From assembly GCA_026003255.1 (NCBI GenBank), contig BPGX01000005.1, positions 123,454 through 187,453 on the forward strand: a stretch of DNA of 64,000 nt, written 5' to 3'. Positions 54,147 through 64,000 of this stretch are shown here, piece after piece. The DNA is from Bacteroidia bacterium (lineage in GTDB: Bacteria > Bacteroidota > Bacteroidia > B-17B0 > Aurantibacillaceae). How positions within the stretch are numbered: the stretch's first letter is position 1; each line of letters starts with the position of its first letter. A program made the position numbers and the translations under genes. A model generated the notes under the pieces. The model did no database searches, was not told the origin of the DNA, and saw only the letters and a list, made by a program, of their open reading frames with translations.

Positions 54147-56404
54147 TGCCCCCTTTGCCTACTGACCTCTCTAACTTTACTTTTTCTTATGCTTACAATG
54201 AACAACTCAAACATAATGTCAACATTGACCATCAAATTATTAAACAATACAAATTTAACCTTACCTATCAATATAATCTGAAAGTAAAATCCATTAAACC
54301 TTTTGATAAATTCAAAATTTTTGACAAACCCCTTTTTGCTCTTATCAAAAACTTCAACTTCCAGCCACTCCCTAATAGTTATGGCTTCTCAACAGATATT
54401 ACCCGCAACTATTCTGAACTCCTCAACCGTGACATCACAAGTTTTTATTTCAACGAACCTGATAAAACTTTAACTCAATACAACAAACAATTTTTATGGA
54501 CAAGAAATTACTCCCTCCGTTGGGATTTAAGTAAGTCCCTTAAATTTGATTACAATGCTACCAATAATGGCCGAATCTTAGAACCTTACGGGGCAATTGA
54601 CACAAAAGAAAAAAAAGATAGCATTAAACAAGAATTCAAAAAAGGTGGCACCACCACTGATTTCAAACAAACAATAAACTTAAATTATCAAGTTCCCATC
54701 AATCAAATACCATATTTAGAGTTCATCAATTTATCTTACAAATATACTGGTAACTATCAATGGACACGTCGTCCCTTTGCTTCTGCAGATACGATTGGTA
54801 ATACCATTCAAAATTCTAACAATCAAAACTGGACAGCTAATTTGAGTATGACTATGCTCTACAATAAAATAAAATTCATCGACAAAATGGTGAAAGGAAC
54901 GCTCTTTGATAAACCATCTAAAAAAGGCAAAGACAAAGTAGATTCTGCCAAAACAAATAAAAAAACAAATTCTCCAAATATCCTTTCTCAAGTTTTACAA
55001 GTATTTGGGAAAACCATCACAATGGTCAAGACAATTTCTATTAGTTTTCAGGAACAAAAAGGAACAATTATACCCAATTTCAAACCTTCTTCTCAATACC
55101 TCGGTGTAGATGGTACTCAAAAATATGCGCCCGGCTTTGAATTTGCTGCAGGAATACAAAAAGATATTATTCCTAATGCTATTGAAAAAGGTTGGATTTC
55201 CAAAAACCTAATTCAAACCTCACCCATCACCAAAAATTATCAAAAAACTTTTAACTACAGAGCATCGGTTGAACCACCCGCTGGTATTCGGATTGAAATT
55301 AATGGCAATCAAAGTTTTACTCAAAACCTTGCTCAATATCTTGTGTGGGACACTATTACCAAGCAATTTACTTATGTAAGCCCTAATGAAACGGGGAACT
55401 TTAGTATCTCTATTTTTACCTTAAATAAATCTTTCAAAGAAAAATGGAAAGGCACAGAATCGCAGTTGTTCAAGGATTTTCTTGATTTACGAAAAGAATA
55501 TGCACAATTCTTAAGCAGTCAAAACCCCAATTCTGCTGGAATTAAAACCGATGGTACAGGTAACACGTATTATGATGGTTACGGTTATACACAACAAGAT
55601 GTTCTTATCGGCGCATTTTATGATGCCTATACAGGTAAAAGAATTAAAAACTATAGTACAAAAAATCTTTTCCCTTCATTCCCAATGCCAAACTGGAACA
55701 TAACATTTGATGGTTTAGGTAAAATTAAATTCCTCCAAAAATGGTTCAAAGCCATTACACTTAAACACAGTTATAAATCAACTTACACGATTGGCGGTTA
55801 TAACAATAACCTATTATACGACGAATTAAATGGTTACCAATTTTCTCGTTCACCTGTGGAAAACCCAATTGTCAATGGCGTACAAACTACTCAAAACTTT
55901 AACCCCAAATACAACATCACCACTGTAACCATACAAGAAGCATTTGCTCCTTTGATTCGAGTGGATTTCAATTTTGTAAAACCCGGATGGCAAGCTAACT
56001 TTGAATTGAAAAAAGATAAAACCGTAAATCTCAATTTAACCGGTCCTCAAATTACTGAAACCAAAGGACAAGAATATGTTGTCGGCATTGGTTATCGCTA
56101 TCCGAAATTAAAATTGAAAAAAATTAAAATACAGGGCAAAGTATTAGAAAGTGATTTGAATATCAAAATTGATTTAAGTTATAGACGCAATCTCAATGTT
56201 GTGCGAAGAATCTCCGATGGTGTAACACTACCTACCACTGGTGCTGACATTATTTCACTTCGTTCTTCAGCTACTTATCAAATTACTTCAAATATCGCTT
56301 TGAGAATATTCTACGATTGGATTAAAAATATTCCTCAAACTTCCGCAACTTTTCCAACTTCCAATACCAATGCTGGATTTAGTCTGAGAATTAGTTTTCA
56401 GTAA
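54146..56404 (+). CDS. sprA: SprA C-terminal fragment
   Basis: 752 residues in one frame, beginning inside the protein (the ATG at 54146 is not a real start). It covers the last barrel strands: SFSYAYNEQLKHNVNIDHQ-like, the TYQYNLKVKSIKPFDKFKIFD region, NITFDGLGKIKFLQKWFKAITLKHSYKSTY in parts, and ends with the aromatic strand NTNAGFSLRISFQ expected for BAM insertion. The intact end suggests the gene is functional apart from the indels. Confidence 0.92.
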   Translation: MPPLPTDLSNFTFSYAYNEQLKHNVNIDHQIIKQYKFNLTYQYNLKVKSIKPFDKFKIFDKPLFALIKNFNFQPLPNSYGFSTDITRNYSELLNRDITSFYFNEPDKTLTQYNKQFLWTRNYSLRWDLSKSLKFDYNATNNGRILEPYGAIDTKEKKDSIKQEFKKGGTTTDFKQTINLNYQVPINQIPYLEFINLSYKYTGNYQWTRRPFASADTIGNTIQNSNNQNWTANLSMTMLYNKIKFIDKMVKGTLFDKPSKKGKDKVDSAKTNKKTNSPNILSQVLQVFGKTITMVKTISISFQEQKGTIIPNFKPSSQYLGVDGTQKYAPGFEFAAGIQKDIIPNAIEKGWISKNLIQTSPITKNYQKTFNYRASVEPPAGIRIEINGNQSFTQNLAQYLVWDTITKQFTYVSPNETGNFSISIFTLNKSFKEKWKGTESQLFKDFLDLRKEYAQFLSSQNPNSAGIKTDGTGNTYYDGYGYTQQDVLIGAFYDAYTGKRIKNYSTKNLFPSFPMPNWNITFDGLGKIKFLQKWFKAITLKHSYKSTYTIGGYNNNLLYDELNGYQFSRSPVENPIVNGVQTTQNFNPKYNITTVTIQEAFAPLIRVDFNFVKPGWQANFELKKDKTVNLNLTGPQITETKGQEYVVGIGYRYPKLKLKKIKIQGKVLESDLNIKIDLSYRRNLNVVRRISDGVTLPTTGADIISLRSSATYQITSNIALRIFYDWIKNIPQTSATFPTSNTNAGFSLRISFQ

Positions 56405-56716
56405 AAAATACATAATATCAAAACACATGCTGGTTAAACCTTTCACCCTTCCACGAGTGGAAGAGTTTGACAGTTTAGGTAAAATTTCAATGCTTAATTT
56501 TTTCAATAATAATTAGTTAGACGATAAATAACCTAACACTTTCTGGACAACTAATGGAAAGAATTTTTTGTTTTCCCCTTTGTTTGAAAAAAAGTTATAA
56601 TGTTTAGATGTAATAAACTGTAAAAGTTGTAAATTGAATCTACAATTTGAAACTTATGGATATCGAAAGTTTCAAAAAAAGAATTTTTTTCACAAAATTA
56701 TTAGAACATTGGAATT
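56405..56716. other. Intergenic stretch between sprA and the Cys-rich gene
   Basis: 312 bases without a convincing gene. It holds a CTTCC palindrome, CTTCCACGAGTGGAAG at 56448-56463, related to the dispersed family, and otherwise AT-rich sequence. Confidence 0.6.
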
Positions 56717-57896
56717 TTAAGGAAGGATAACTTTATATTGGTAGTATTTTTTGCCATTAAAATATATTGCAATATAATAGCCAGAAGGAATTTGTTCTCT
56801 TGAAAATCTATATTCGTCTTTTTTAATCGGATTGATTTCAAAAATTTTCTTTCCACTTAAATCCAATAACTCAAAGATAGAATAAGGATTTTCTACAAAA
56901 TAAAAAAATACCTCATTATTATCAAATTCATAACGAAAAGGTATGTACTCGTATTGAAATAAAACATCTCTGATGATGAACTTTTCATCTGTTTGTTCAT
57001 TATTTACCACAACCAATCTGTAATAACTAATTCCTTCATACGGATTATCATCCGTTAGAACATAGAGTTTTTCATATAAAGAATTTTCAGAAGGAACTTT
57101 AGCAAGCAAATTGAAATGTATACCATCTTTGCTCTTTTCAATACGATAATGACTTAAATTCTTTTCATTTTTGACCAACCATTTCAGGTAAACTAAATTT
57201 TTATCTGTTTCTGCCCAAAAACTATAAATATCTACCGGCAAAACATCAGAACAGTTACAACCCGATTGAATTTGAAGAGTAAAAGTAACAATTTCATCAC
57301 TTCTATTTGCTGACATTGCTAATGTATAAGTACCACCACTGCTCATCGCGTATTGAAAAGTAGCACCACTATTGCCACCCTCCAGTTACAGTAAATCTAT
57401 TACCACTTTGAGAGTATAATGGAGTACCTGAATGGGTAATCATATTTGTACTAGTGGGAGCAGCAGAACCTTCTATTGAGAAATTATCTCCACCATCTAA
57501 TCCGGAATTTCCACATCCAGTAGTAGAACTACAATTAGTAGCATTGTTAGAACAATTTGTTCCACAGTTATTGCACCCATTACTATTGCATCTTTGTCTA
57601 AAACTAGCTGATAAGGTAGAAGAACACCCCGCAGGTATTGTAATTATTGTACTTTTCTGTTGCTGCCCACCAGAACCACTTGCCCCAAAACAATTTCCAC
57701 TAAAAGAAGTACAATTACACATTGCACCAAACCACGAAAACTCTGTCAAATCGCAACCTCCTGTACAACCCTGTCCATTATTACATTCATTGTAAATACT
57801 CATGCCTCCTGTTATACAGACATTCTGCGTAAAAACATTCATCAATGTGCCTAAAAATAGAATTACAGAACAAAAAAACTTACAAAAGGGATTCAT
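56717..57896 (-). pseudogene. Cys-rich T9SS cargo protein, one frameshift
   Basis: Signal peptide MNPFCKFFCSVILFLGTLMNVFTQ, then ~150 residues unusually rich in Cys, Gly, Ser and Asn (CNNGQGCTGGCD, CNSNGCNNCGTNCSNNATNC, TTGCGNSG). After a GGG run near 57376 the frame changes; removing one base gives GGNSGATFQYAMSSGGTYTLAM and a T9SS-type tail (VYLKWLVKNEKNLSHYRIEKSKDG, SIFELLDLSGKKIFEI, ending YYQYKVILP). Repaired length about 391 residues. It may be an adhesin or cell-surface protein; no function recognised. Confidence 0.75.
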
Positions 57897-58017
57897 TACA
57901 TTAAATTGTCACTACAAAGATATAGAATAAAATTAAACTTTCAATCAAAAAATCATTAAGTTTAGATGAAACTTTACTTACCAAAAACAATTATTATAGT
58001 TTCTCATGTTAAATTAC

Positions 58018-59070
58018 CTAAAATGAAACTAACCGTTCATCTTTAAACTGCTTCAAAAATCGCACATCATTCTCAAAAAATAATCTCAAATCATTGATTC
58101 TATACTTCAACATAGTGATTCTCTCAATACCCATTCCAAAAGCAAATCCAGTGTATTTTCTGGATGATATACCGCAATTATCTAATACCTTGGGGTCAAC
58201 CATTCCACATCCCAATATCTCTACCCAACCTGTATGTTTACAAACAGGACATCCTTTTCCTCCACATATTGTACAACTAATATCCACCTCTGCACTGGGT
58301 TCTGTAAATGGGAAATAACTTGGTCGCATTCGTAATTGTGTGTCCTTTCCAAACATTTCTTTGACAAAATATAATAATGTACTCTTAAGGTCAGCAAAAG
58401 ATACATCTTCATCAACATATAATCCTTCTACTTGATGAAATTGACAATGAGCGCGTGCACTAATGGTCTCATTCCGATAAACTCTTCCCGGACAAATGAT
58501 TCTAATCGGTGGCTCCGCATTTTCCATCACACGAATTTGCACGCTGGATGTTTGAGTACGCAACATTTTGGGGCTCTCTGTAATATCATCTGTTGTATTT
58601 TCAATATAAAACGTATCCTGCATATCTCTTGCTGGATGGTCTGGCGGTGTATTCAATGCCGTAAAATTATGCCAGTCGTCTTCTATTTCTGGCCCATCAC
58701 TCACAACAAAACCAATTTTTGAAAAAATATCAATAATTTGTTTTCTCACAATCGTCAAAGGATGTAAAGAACCCTGTTCCACTAAATTGAGTTCTAAAGT
58801 CAAATCATCCTCCACTTTAATATCAATTTGATTGTCTAATTCTTTACGTTTTTCATCAAAAAATAATTGTGCCTTTTGTTTTAATTCATTAATATGTTTT
58901 CCTAATTCTTTTTTTACAGAAATATCTGTGATGTTTTTAAATTCGTCCATTAAAACCTGTACAATACCCTTTTTGCTTAACCATTTTAATCGAAATTGTT
59001 CCAATGACTGTTTATCTGCAATTTGTTCGTTTTGTAGTTCCACTAAATAATTTGCAATTTTGTCTTTCAT
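58018..59070 (-). CDS. pheS: Phenylalanyl-tRNA synthetase alpha subunit
   Basis: 350 residues from the ATG at 59070 ([20 protein letters not shown]); a start at 59157 would lie across the divergent gene. N-terminal coiled coil, then the class II core: [21 protein letters not shown], the motif 2 region [33 protein letters not shown] (in parts), [16 protein letters not shown] [15 protein letters not shown] and motif 3 [29 protein letters not shown] cysteine cluster precedes motif 3. The beta subunit gene is not adjacent, as in many Bacteroidota. Confidence 0.96.
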   Translation of the reverse strand: MKDKIANYLVELQNEQIADKQSLEQFRLKWLSKKGIVQVLMDEFKNITDISVKKELGKHINELKQKAQLFFDEKRKELDNQIDIKVEDDLTLELNLVEQGSLHPLTIVRKQIIDIFSKIGFVVSDGPEIEDDWHNFTALNTPPDHPARDMQDTFYIENTTDDITESPKMLRTQTSSVQIRVMENAEPPIRIICPGRVYRNETISARAHCQFHQVEGLYVDEDVSFADLKSTLLYFVKEMFGKDTQLRMRPSYFPFTEPSAEVDISCTICGGKGCPVCKHTGWVEILGCGMVDPKVLDNCGISSRKYTGFAFGMGIERITMLKYRINDLRLFFENDVRFLKQFKDERLVSF

Positions 59071-59079
59071 AATTTTCAC

Positions 59080-60240
59080 ATGCATTTTGAAAGGGCAAAA
59101 GTAGGTATTTTTTTTGGGATATTGCTGGCAATACTTAATTGTAATATCAACGCTCAAAGCTATTTATCTTTTGAAGTTATAGATGGAGATACCATCAATA
59201 TCATTGATAAAAATGGCTTAAAACAAGGGATATGGAGAACATTCTGGAGTAATGGAGATTTAAGAAGTGAAACATTTTACATTGACGGCAAAAAAAAATG
59301 GTTTAGAAATAATTTTTTACGACTCTCCCCGATTGTCCCGAACAAGAAGCTTATTATAAGAACGACACACTGAACGGCTGGTTAATTCGCTATTCCAAAA
59401 GATGTAAAAAAATTTTTGAAGAACAATATGTCAACGGAATTAAAGAAGGTTGGGAATATGAGTACTATGATAACGGTATCAAAAAAGCCGAAGGATTTTA
59501 CAAAAAAGGCGCATTGGAGGGATTTTATAAAGTGTTTAATAAACGTGGGCATTTTGCTTATGAAACAAGAATCGTAACGACAGATTTAAATCTTCAGCCC
59601 AATCTATCAGATACTTCAAACAATGTTATATACAAAGTGATTCAACGAAATCAAAGAAAATGGAACAAAGAATTGATTGTTATGGACATTACGGGAAGTA
59701 TGTATCCGTATGCACAACAAGTTTCTACCTGGCTACAACTTCATTTTTCAAATGATAGTACCCAACAATATTTTGTTTTTTTTAATGATGGAGATAGGAA
59801 ACCCGATGCAGCTAAAAAGGTGGGTGTAACAGGAGGAACTTACTTTACAGCAGCCAGAAAAGTTGAAGACATTATCAAAACAATGAACCTGGCTATTAGA
59901 AATGGCGAAGGTGGTGATGCTCAAGAAAAATGTCATTGAAGCCATATTATATGGACTCAAAAAAATAAAAGAAATTGAACACGTTATATTAATTGCTGAC
60001 AACTGGGCACCAGTAAGAGATATTAATCTATTACCCAAAATTAAAGTGCCAGTTCACGTTATTCTTTGTGGTGTAACCAACGGAATGAAAATCAACGCCG
60101 ATTACTTAAATATCGCATATAAAACTAAAGGTTCTATTCATACCATTGAAGAAGATATCGATTTTTTAATTCAAAATGCATCTAATGAATTTTTTATTAA
60201 TGGGAATTTGTATAAATTGAAAAATGGGAAATTTTATTGA
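59080..60240 (+). pseudogene. MORN-repeat and VWA-domain exported protein, three frameshifts
   Basis: N-terminal signal-like segment ([18 protein letters not shown]), then MORN/YwqK-like repeats (GLKQGIWRTFWSNGDLRSETFYIDGKK, GIKEGWEYEYYDNGIKKAEGFYKKG), then a VWA-like domain with the metal-site motif ELIVMDITGSMYPY and ending LPKIKVPVHVILCGVTNG. Breaks lie at the A9 run near 59288, the CCCC near 59327 and the A5 near 59927. Removing one base at each restores KKNGLEIIFYDSPDCPEQEA and DAQENVIEAILYGLKKI. Divergent from pheS. Function unknown; several Bacteroidota genes have this mix. Confidence 0.75.
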
Positions 60241-60363
60241 AAAAAACAATTATCATCTACTCGTTCCAAGTTATCAAATTTTTGATACATGAATAATTAA
60301 TGTTCAAAATACAGTAGAGAAATTTGAACCAAATTAATCTTCCTAAAAAACTAGTAACATTTG

Positions 60364-60445
60364 TGCGCAAGGAGGGACTCGAACCCCCACGCCTTTCGGC
60401 GCCAGATCCTAAGTCTGGTGCGGCTACCAATTACGCCACTTGCGC
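60364..60445 (-). tRNA. tRNA-Leu (UAG)
   Basis: 82 bases on the minus strand. Acceptor GCGCAAG pairs with CTTGCGC, anticodon arm CCAGACTTAGGATCTGG gives TAG (reads CUA and related leucine codons), long class II variable arm (GCGCCGAAAGGCGT), T arm GGGGGTTCGAGTCCCTC. CCA is not encoded. Confidence 0.96.
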
Positions 60446-60457
60446 AGGCATCGGCTG

Positions 60458-60465
60458 CAAATGTA
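60458..60465 (-). promoter_or_regulatory. Bacteroidota -7 element TACATTTG before tRNA-Leu
   Basis: Reverse-strand TACATTTG, 12 bases upstream of the tRNA. It is followed by GCA, as in the tRNA-fMet and tRNA-Ser promoters. Confidence 0.6.
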
Positions 60466-60779
60466 GGATGTTTTATGCCATTTTCCAAATATCCATGAAA
60501 TTTTTCAAATAATACCACAACAAATTTATGAAATTTATTCGAAATTCATCCAATAACCCATCGAAGAATGAAAATCTAAAAAAATAATCTGTGGAAATCT
60601 GTTTCAATCTGTGGCATCCGTGTTCCATATTGTTTTTAAATTTATTCAAAAAAATTTATGGGAGAAATAAAAATCATTCAAAAACATTCTGTATCAATCT
60701 TTATTATCTATTTTCCATTACTTTATGTTAGGTATATGAATGATATTTTTTGGGAAGAAATTATCCTCACTATTTAATT
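60466..60779. other. Intergenic stretch with CTGTGGAAATCTG repeat
   Basis: About 310 bases with no gene. Near 60588-60633 a stretch reads ATCTGTGGAAATCTGTTTC then AATCTGTGGCATCCGTGTTCC, a direct-repeat pattern often seen between genes in Bacteroidota. Confidence 0.55.
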
Positions 60780-61578
60780 CTACCATTTCCCCACCTGAAC
60801 CTCCTCCTCCAAAACTTCCACCTCCAAATCCACTCCATCCACTACTTCCTGAACTACTACCCTCCCCAAGATGAATGACCGCCATAATATCCACCCCAAT
60901 AGGTTCTTCTTCCTGATGTATACACTACTGGCTTACTTTTTCTGAATATCCAACTTAAAATTAAAATAACCAATATAATTAGAACAATAGCTGTAGCATC
61001 TTTTCCCCTGGCTGCCCGGCAAATCTTTTTCACTAATTTCTCCTTTTGCCAGTTGCATTAAGGCATCCAGCCCTTTGTCTAATCCCTCATAATATCTACC
61101 TTCTGCAAACAATGGCTGCATAATGTTTTCCCCGTATTTTTTTAGTCGCCAAATCCGGTATCGCGCCCTCTAGCCCTAATCCAACAGCAATGAAAAGTTC
61201 TCTCTGCCCTTTTCCACCAGTAGGTTTTATCAACACTACTACTCCATTATCTTTATCTTTTTTACCCTACTCCCCCATTTTTCTCCAATTAAAGTTGCAA
61301 ATTCTGCGGCTGTATATCCTCCAAAATCATCTACAAACAACCACTGCAATTTGATTGCTGGTCTCTCTACTAAACTTTTCCAATTTTTGCTCAATTGCTT
61401 CCGCTTCATCTGGTGCTAAAAAATTTGGAAACTCTTTTGAAAAATTATTATACAATCTTGGAGGATTCGGCTTTTCGGGAATCTGTGCTAAAATATTCAA
61501 ATAAGATAAACTTAATAAAACAACTGAGATTAAATAATGAGTAGTTTTAATTCTCGTTTTTGTAAAAAGTTCTTTCAT
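60780..61578 (-). pseudogene. TPM-domain exported protein, several frameshifts
   Basis: Signal-like start (MKELFTKTRIKTTHYLISVV ... LNILAQ), then the TPM (YgcG-like) domain: DEAEAIEQKLEKFSRETSNQIAVVV, broken near 61330, then DDFGGYTAAEFATLIGEKWG, PTGGKGQRELFIAVGLGLEGAIPD, and LFAEGRYYEGLDKGLDAL. A membrane segment and a Gly/Ser-rich tail (SGWSGFGGGSFGGGGSGG, stop near 60780) follow, the usual end of this family. At least four frame breaks, mostly one extra base. The neighbour at 61581 is another TPM gene, 2 bases apart, so the pair was an operon. Confidence 0.78.
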
Positions 61579-61580
61579 AA

Positions 61581-62021
61581 TTAAAAAGATATTTCATTAG
61601 ATAACTCATTAGGATTTTCTTCAGTTGGTGGAAAATATTGTGCTAAAACCTCACCTACTTTAATAATACAATTACACAATACATCAGCTGTATGGCTATT
61701 ATTTTTCAGGGATTGAATGAGTTGATTTACTAAATCATCCCAAAACTTTCTGTCCACTTTTTCATAAATACCTTTATCACCGATAATAGCCATCTTTCTG
61801 GAAATCACTGCAAAATAAAATAAAACCGCATTACGGTGTTGAGTCAAATGCATTTTATTTTTAATAAAAACCTTTTCAGCACGTTTAATCGGATTAATAA
61901 AACAAAAATTTTCAAGATGAACTCTGATTTCAGCAGATGTATTTTTCTCTGCTTCCTGAATACATTGAATTATTTTCTGTTGTTCTTCTTTTGTAAAAAA
62001 ATTTTTTGCAAAACGCATCAT
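61581..62021 (-). CDS. TPM-domain protein
   Basis: About 146 residues from the ATG at 62021 (MMRFAKNFFTKEEQQKIIQCIQEAEKNTSAEIRVHLE in parts). It is the cytosolic or membrane-peripheral TPM partner usually found between lemA and a larger TPM gene. Blocks: HLTQHRNAVLFYFAVISRKMAIIGDKGIYEKV near residues 62-93. LemA is not present upstream; the next gene is a DUF1801-like one. Role uncertain. Confidence 0.82.
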   Translation of the reverse strand: MMRFAKNFFTKEEQQKIIQCIQEAEKNTSAEIRVHLENFCFINPIKRAEKVFIKNKMHLTQHRNAVLFYFAVISRKMAIIGDKGIYEKVDRKFWDDLVNQLIQSLKNNSHTADVLCNCIIKVGEVLAQYFPPTEENPNELSNEISF

Positions 62022-62070
62022 CGTAATGATTTTATTATAGCACAAATGTAATCATTTAGATAAAGTGTTC

Positions 62071-62716
62071 TTAATACTCATTAAATCCTTTACCCATCAA
62101 AATTTTTGGAATACACTTTTTAATCCTGTTTTCAATAGTTTGCGATTGTTTAGCTGAATTAAAGTGAATCAAATAGGAACGTTTTCTGCCAGGAGTAAGC
62201 TTTTCAAATGCTTGTTTCAATTCTGGATTTTCTTGAAACATTTTGATTAATTCCGCGGGATATTCCAGTTCATCCTGTAACTTATTAAATACTACTCCCT
62301 TTTTCTTCCAATTCAATGGCTTGTTGTATGTAATTAAGTAAAATTTCTTTACGATCCATAATTTGTTCAACATTTACAAACTTCATCATTCTTACTTGAT
62401 GAGAATGCTCTCCTGGCTTCTCAAGAACTTGAAATACATCATTTATTAAAGCACCTTTGAAAAAAGAAACTGCACAATAGCTTTTGAACACCGCTAATAA
62501 GCATACATTCTTACCATTGAATGTATAACAAGGTTGTGACCATTTCAGTTCTTCTTTCAATTTCGTTTGCAGTAAAATATCTCGTAATAATCTTATTTCT
62601 TTATTCCATATTTTCACTTTACATTTTTCTGTATCAAACTTTTCACAACGTCCACATCCTTTAAGAAGATATTCATCTACATTTTGAATCTTTCGCATAC
62701 CAAAGATTTTAGCCAT
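62071..62716 (-). pseudogene. DUF1801/YdeI-like protein, one frameshift
   Basis: Starts MAKIFGMRKIQNVDEYLLKG, with ELKWSQPCYTFNGKNVCLLAVFKSYCAVSFFKG, the DUF1801 core. After EKG near 62292 the frame changes; removing one G of the GGG gives VVFNKLQDELEYPAELIKMF and the YdeI-type end FEKLTPGRKRSYLIHFNSAKQSQTIENRI. Repaired length about 214 residues. Similar proteins are annotated YdeI/OmpD-associated or iron-chaperone-like; function unproven. Confidence 0.8.
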
Positions 62717-62828
62717 AAAGTTACACGATTACTTAAAGTGATTATTAAAAAATAGATGTTTTTCTGACTTAAATCATATTACATTGTTCAAATCTCACCT
62801 AATTTTACAAAAAATAAAACTTAAAATT

Positions 62829-63878
62829 ATGAAAACGAACATTTACCTTTCAACATTAGCAATCTTCAGTGCCTTTTCAATTGAGGCACAAGTAACACTC
62901 ACCCAAAGTAATCATGCACCTGTTATTGGTGATAACAATCCCCCGCCGACAGGCAGGACACTATTTAACTCCATTATACCAACCCTGAACATTACAGGCA
63001 ATGGTGTAACCTGGGATTTTACCAACAAACTAGCATCCAATACAAATACACTTGTGAATGTATTTGTAGACCCTACAACATTAGCAGGTTCTTCAATATA
63101 TATTGCTGCTGGATGCAATGTTGCTTTACAGGATAGTGACTTCTATAAAAGTTCAAGTACTAAATTAGAATATTTGGGCGATATAAGTCCTGATGGTGAA
63201 ATATTTGATTTAACTCCCAATCCTGTAACTTTTATGCAATATCCTTTTAGTTATGGAAGTTCATTTACCGATGTTACAAGTGGTACAATGACTTTTCCGG
63301 GTGGTTCCTTCAACCTTACCGGAACTATAAATGTTGTAGCTGATGGTCAAGGCACACTTATTTTACCTAGTAATCCAACTATCGTTCATAATAATGTATT
63401 AAGAGTAAAATCTACTTCTACTTTACTAATTCAAGGAAACAGGGAGTTTATCCACTGTTACCGGAACACAAACGATGACTGAATATGAATATTATATCAG
63501 TGGTCAAAAATTTCCGGTTTTATGGATTCAATATGAAAAATTAAATATCCCTGCTTTAAATGTTAATGATTTTGAGGTAGAAATAGACCATCCCATAAAT
63601 TATGTTCTTGGTGTAAATAATTCTTTTATCTCAAATAACACTAACGCATTATTATATCCTAATCCCACTCAAAATTCAATTAACATTGAACTTAACGATC
63701 AGGAAACATATACATTAAGTATCCTTTCAAATTGATGGTAGAATGATGTATCAAACCAAGTTTCAAACAAAAACTATCGATTCCATGCGAAAGTTGGGAA
63801 AAAGGCATATACATTCTGAATATTATACACCCTACTATGCCAGAAAAAAATCAATCCTTAAAATTTTTGAAGGATTAG
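62829..63878 (+). pseudogene. T9SS cargo protein with sorting domain, two frameshifts
   Basis: The ATG at 62829 gives the signal peptide MKTNIYLSTLAIFSAFSIEAQ. A beta-rich exported region follows (SIIPTLNITGNGVTWDFTNK, PNPVTFMQYPFSYGSSFTD). The frame breaks in the GGG near 63451 and near 63722; removing single bases restores GSLSTVTGTQTMTEYEY and a T9SS tail (NALLYPNPTQNSINIEL, YTLSIFQIDGRMMYQT, GKGIYILNI-like), with stop at 63876-63878. Cargo nature inferred from the PNPT sorting motif. Confidence 0.75.
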
Positions 63879-63905
63879 TTTTTCAAAACTGTAAGTCACA
63901 CATTC

Positions 63906-63937
63906 AAAGCCGCTGTTTTGCACAGCGGCTTTTTTTA
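63906..63937 (+). terminator. Rho-independent terminator
   Basis: AAAGCCGCTGT/ACAGCGGCTTT with loop TTTGC followed by a T run, 27 bases after the cargo gene. Confidence 0.88.
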
Positions 63938-63956
63938 CTTTTAAATGTCAATACAA

Positions 63957-63964
63957 TAATTTTG
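63957..63964 (+). promoter_or_regulatory. Bacteroidota -7 element TAATTTTG
   Basis: TAATTTTG fits TAnnTTTG, 22 bases before the likely ATG at 63987. Confidence 0.5.
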
Positions 63965-63986
63965 CGTTAATTTGTCGGCAGTATGT

Positions 63987-64000
63987 ATGAAGAAATTGGC
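63987..64000 (+). CDS. Start of a gene cut by the window edge
   Basis: ATG AAG AAA TTG (MKKL) looks like the start of a signal peptide; an out-of-frame ATG lies 4 bases earlier at 63983. Only four codons are inside the window, so the product cannot be named. Confidence 0.35.

Larger units (their letters stand above)
49034..56404 (+). pseudogene. sprA: T9SS outer-membrane translocon SprA/SOV, about five frameshifts
   Basis: The gene for the giant T9SS translocation barrel begins with a GTG at 49034 and would encode about 2450 residues if repaired. Frame breaks are at the A8 run 52819-52826, the CCC near 53127, near 53520, the T7 run at 53821-53827 (here one base short) and the C5 run near 54150. 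Each side continues the same protein: SYIMP|SIQQQQN, SVDKKINERSKET, NVKIEGLKNKKNAP|LPTDLSNFTFSYAY. SprA motifs seen include FINIDFEG-type (SYIDDFEGSVSFIDLRSPQSWKLAS). Clean breaks with conserved flanks point to sequence error more than to decay. Confidence 0.88.

Overview
The window comes from an AT-rich genome (about one third G+C by eye) of the phylum Bacteroidota. Evidence: promoters carry the Bacteroidota -7 motif TAnnTTTG (for example before the Bax-inhibitor, valS, usp, pdxA and ruvA genes and all three tRNAs); the primary sigma factor has the short ~288-residue Bacteroidota form; ruvA is followed by sprA, the outer-membrane translocon of the type IX secretion system (T9SS); secreted proteins end in T9SS-type sorting tails; and DUF1573, DUF4369 and DUF4834-like proteins are present. 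Placement below phylum cannot be fixed from this window.

Layout. 1-7.1 kb: mostly minus-strand genes (partial unknown protein, DUF4834-like, pRiA4b ORF-3-like, GT2 glycosyltransferase, coiled-coil PD-(D/E)XK protein, TlpA-like thioredoxin, two DUF1573 proteins) plus a Bax-inhibitor membrane protein. 7.2-18.6 kb: valS, a lone CoA-transferase subunit A, GT4 glycosyltransferase, accC, accB, NADP-isocitrate dehydrogenase, a tandem universal stress protein and a CPBP protease. 18.6-23.3 kb: frameshifted M61 peptidase, TIGR02757 protein, tRNA-Ser, frameshifted SIMPL-domain protein, ribD. 23.3-26.5 kb: the most unusual region, a tandem array of four ~417-bp cassettes, each a GIY-YIG nuclease gene plus a degenerate 3' part of tRNA-fMet plus a terminator, leading off the intact tRNA-fMet gene and interrupted by a complete IS30-family element. 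26.7-36 kb: acyl-CoA carboxylase carboxyltransferase, DNA polymerase III delta', radA, flippase, T9SS-secreted propeller protein, rpmF with its DUF177 partner, ECF sigma factor. 36-49 kb: rpoD, a three-copy 21-bp-period repeat, pdxA, acyl-CoA dehydrogenase, prfB with its programmed frameshift, dapD, GT9, two lipoproteins, lipA, a small HEPN-like pair, outer-membrane proteins, ruvA. 49-64 kb: sprA broken by about five frameshifts, a Cys-rich T9SS cargo, pheS, a MORN/VWA protein, tRNA-Leu, two TPM-domain genes, a DUF1801/YdeI-like gene and another T9SS cargo, several of them frameshifted.

How the genes fit together. There is core translation (valS, pheS, prfB, rpmF, three tRNAs), fatty-acid and acyl-CoA metabolism (accB, accC, carboxyltransferase, acyl-CoA dehydrogenase, CoA-transferase A, lipA), cofactor and amino-acid synthesis (ribD, pdxA, dapD), DNA replication and repair (holB-like, radA, ruvA), surface glycan synthesis (GT2, GT4, GT9, flippase), and T9SS secretion (sprA with at least three likely cargo proteins). 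About twenty single-base frameshifts are visible. Nearly all look like one extra base in a short homopolymer, and the downstream frames remain well conserved, so assembly or sequencing error is the first explanation to test before calling these genes dead.
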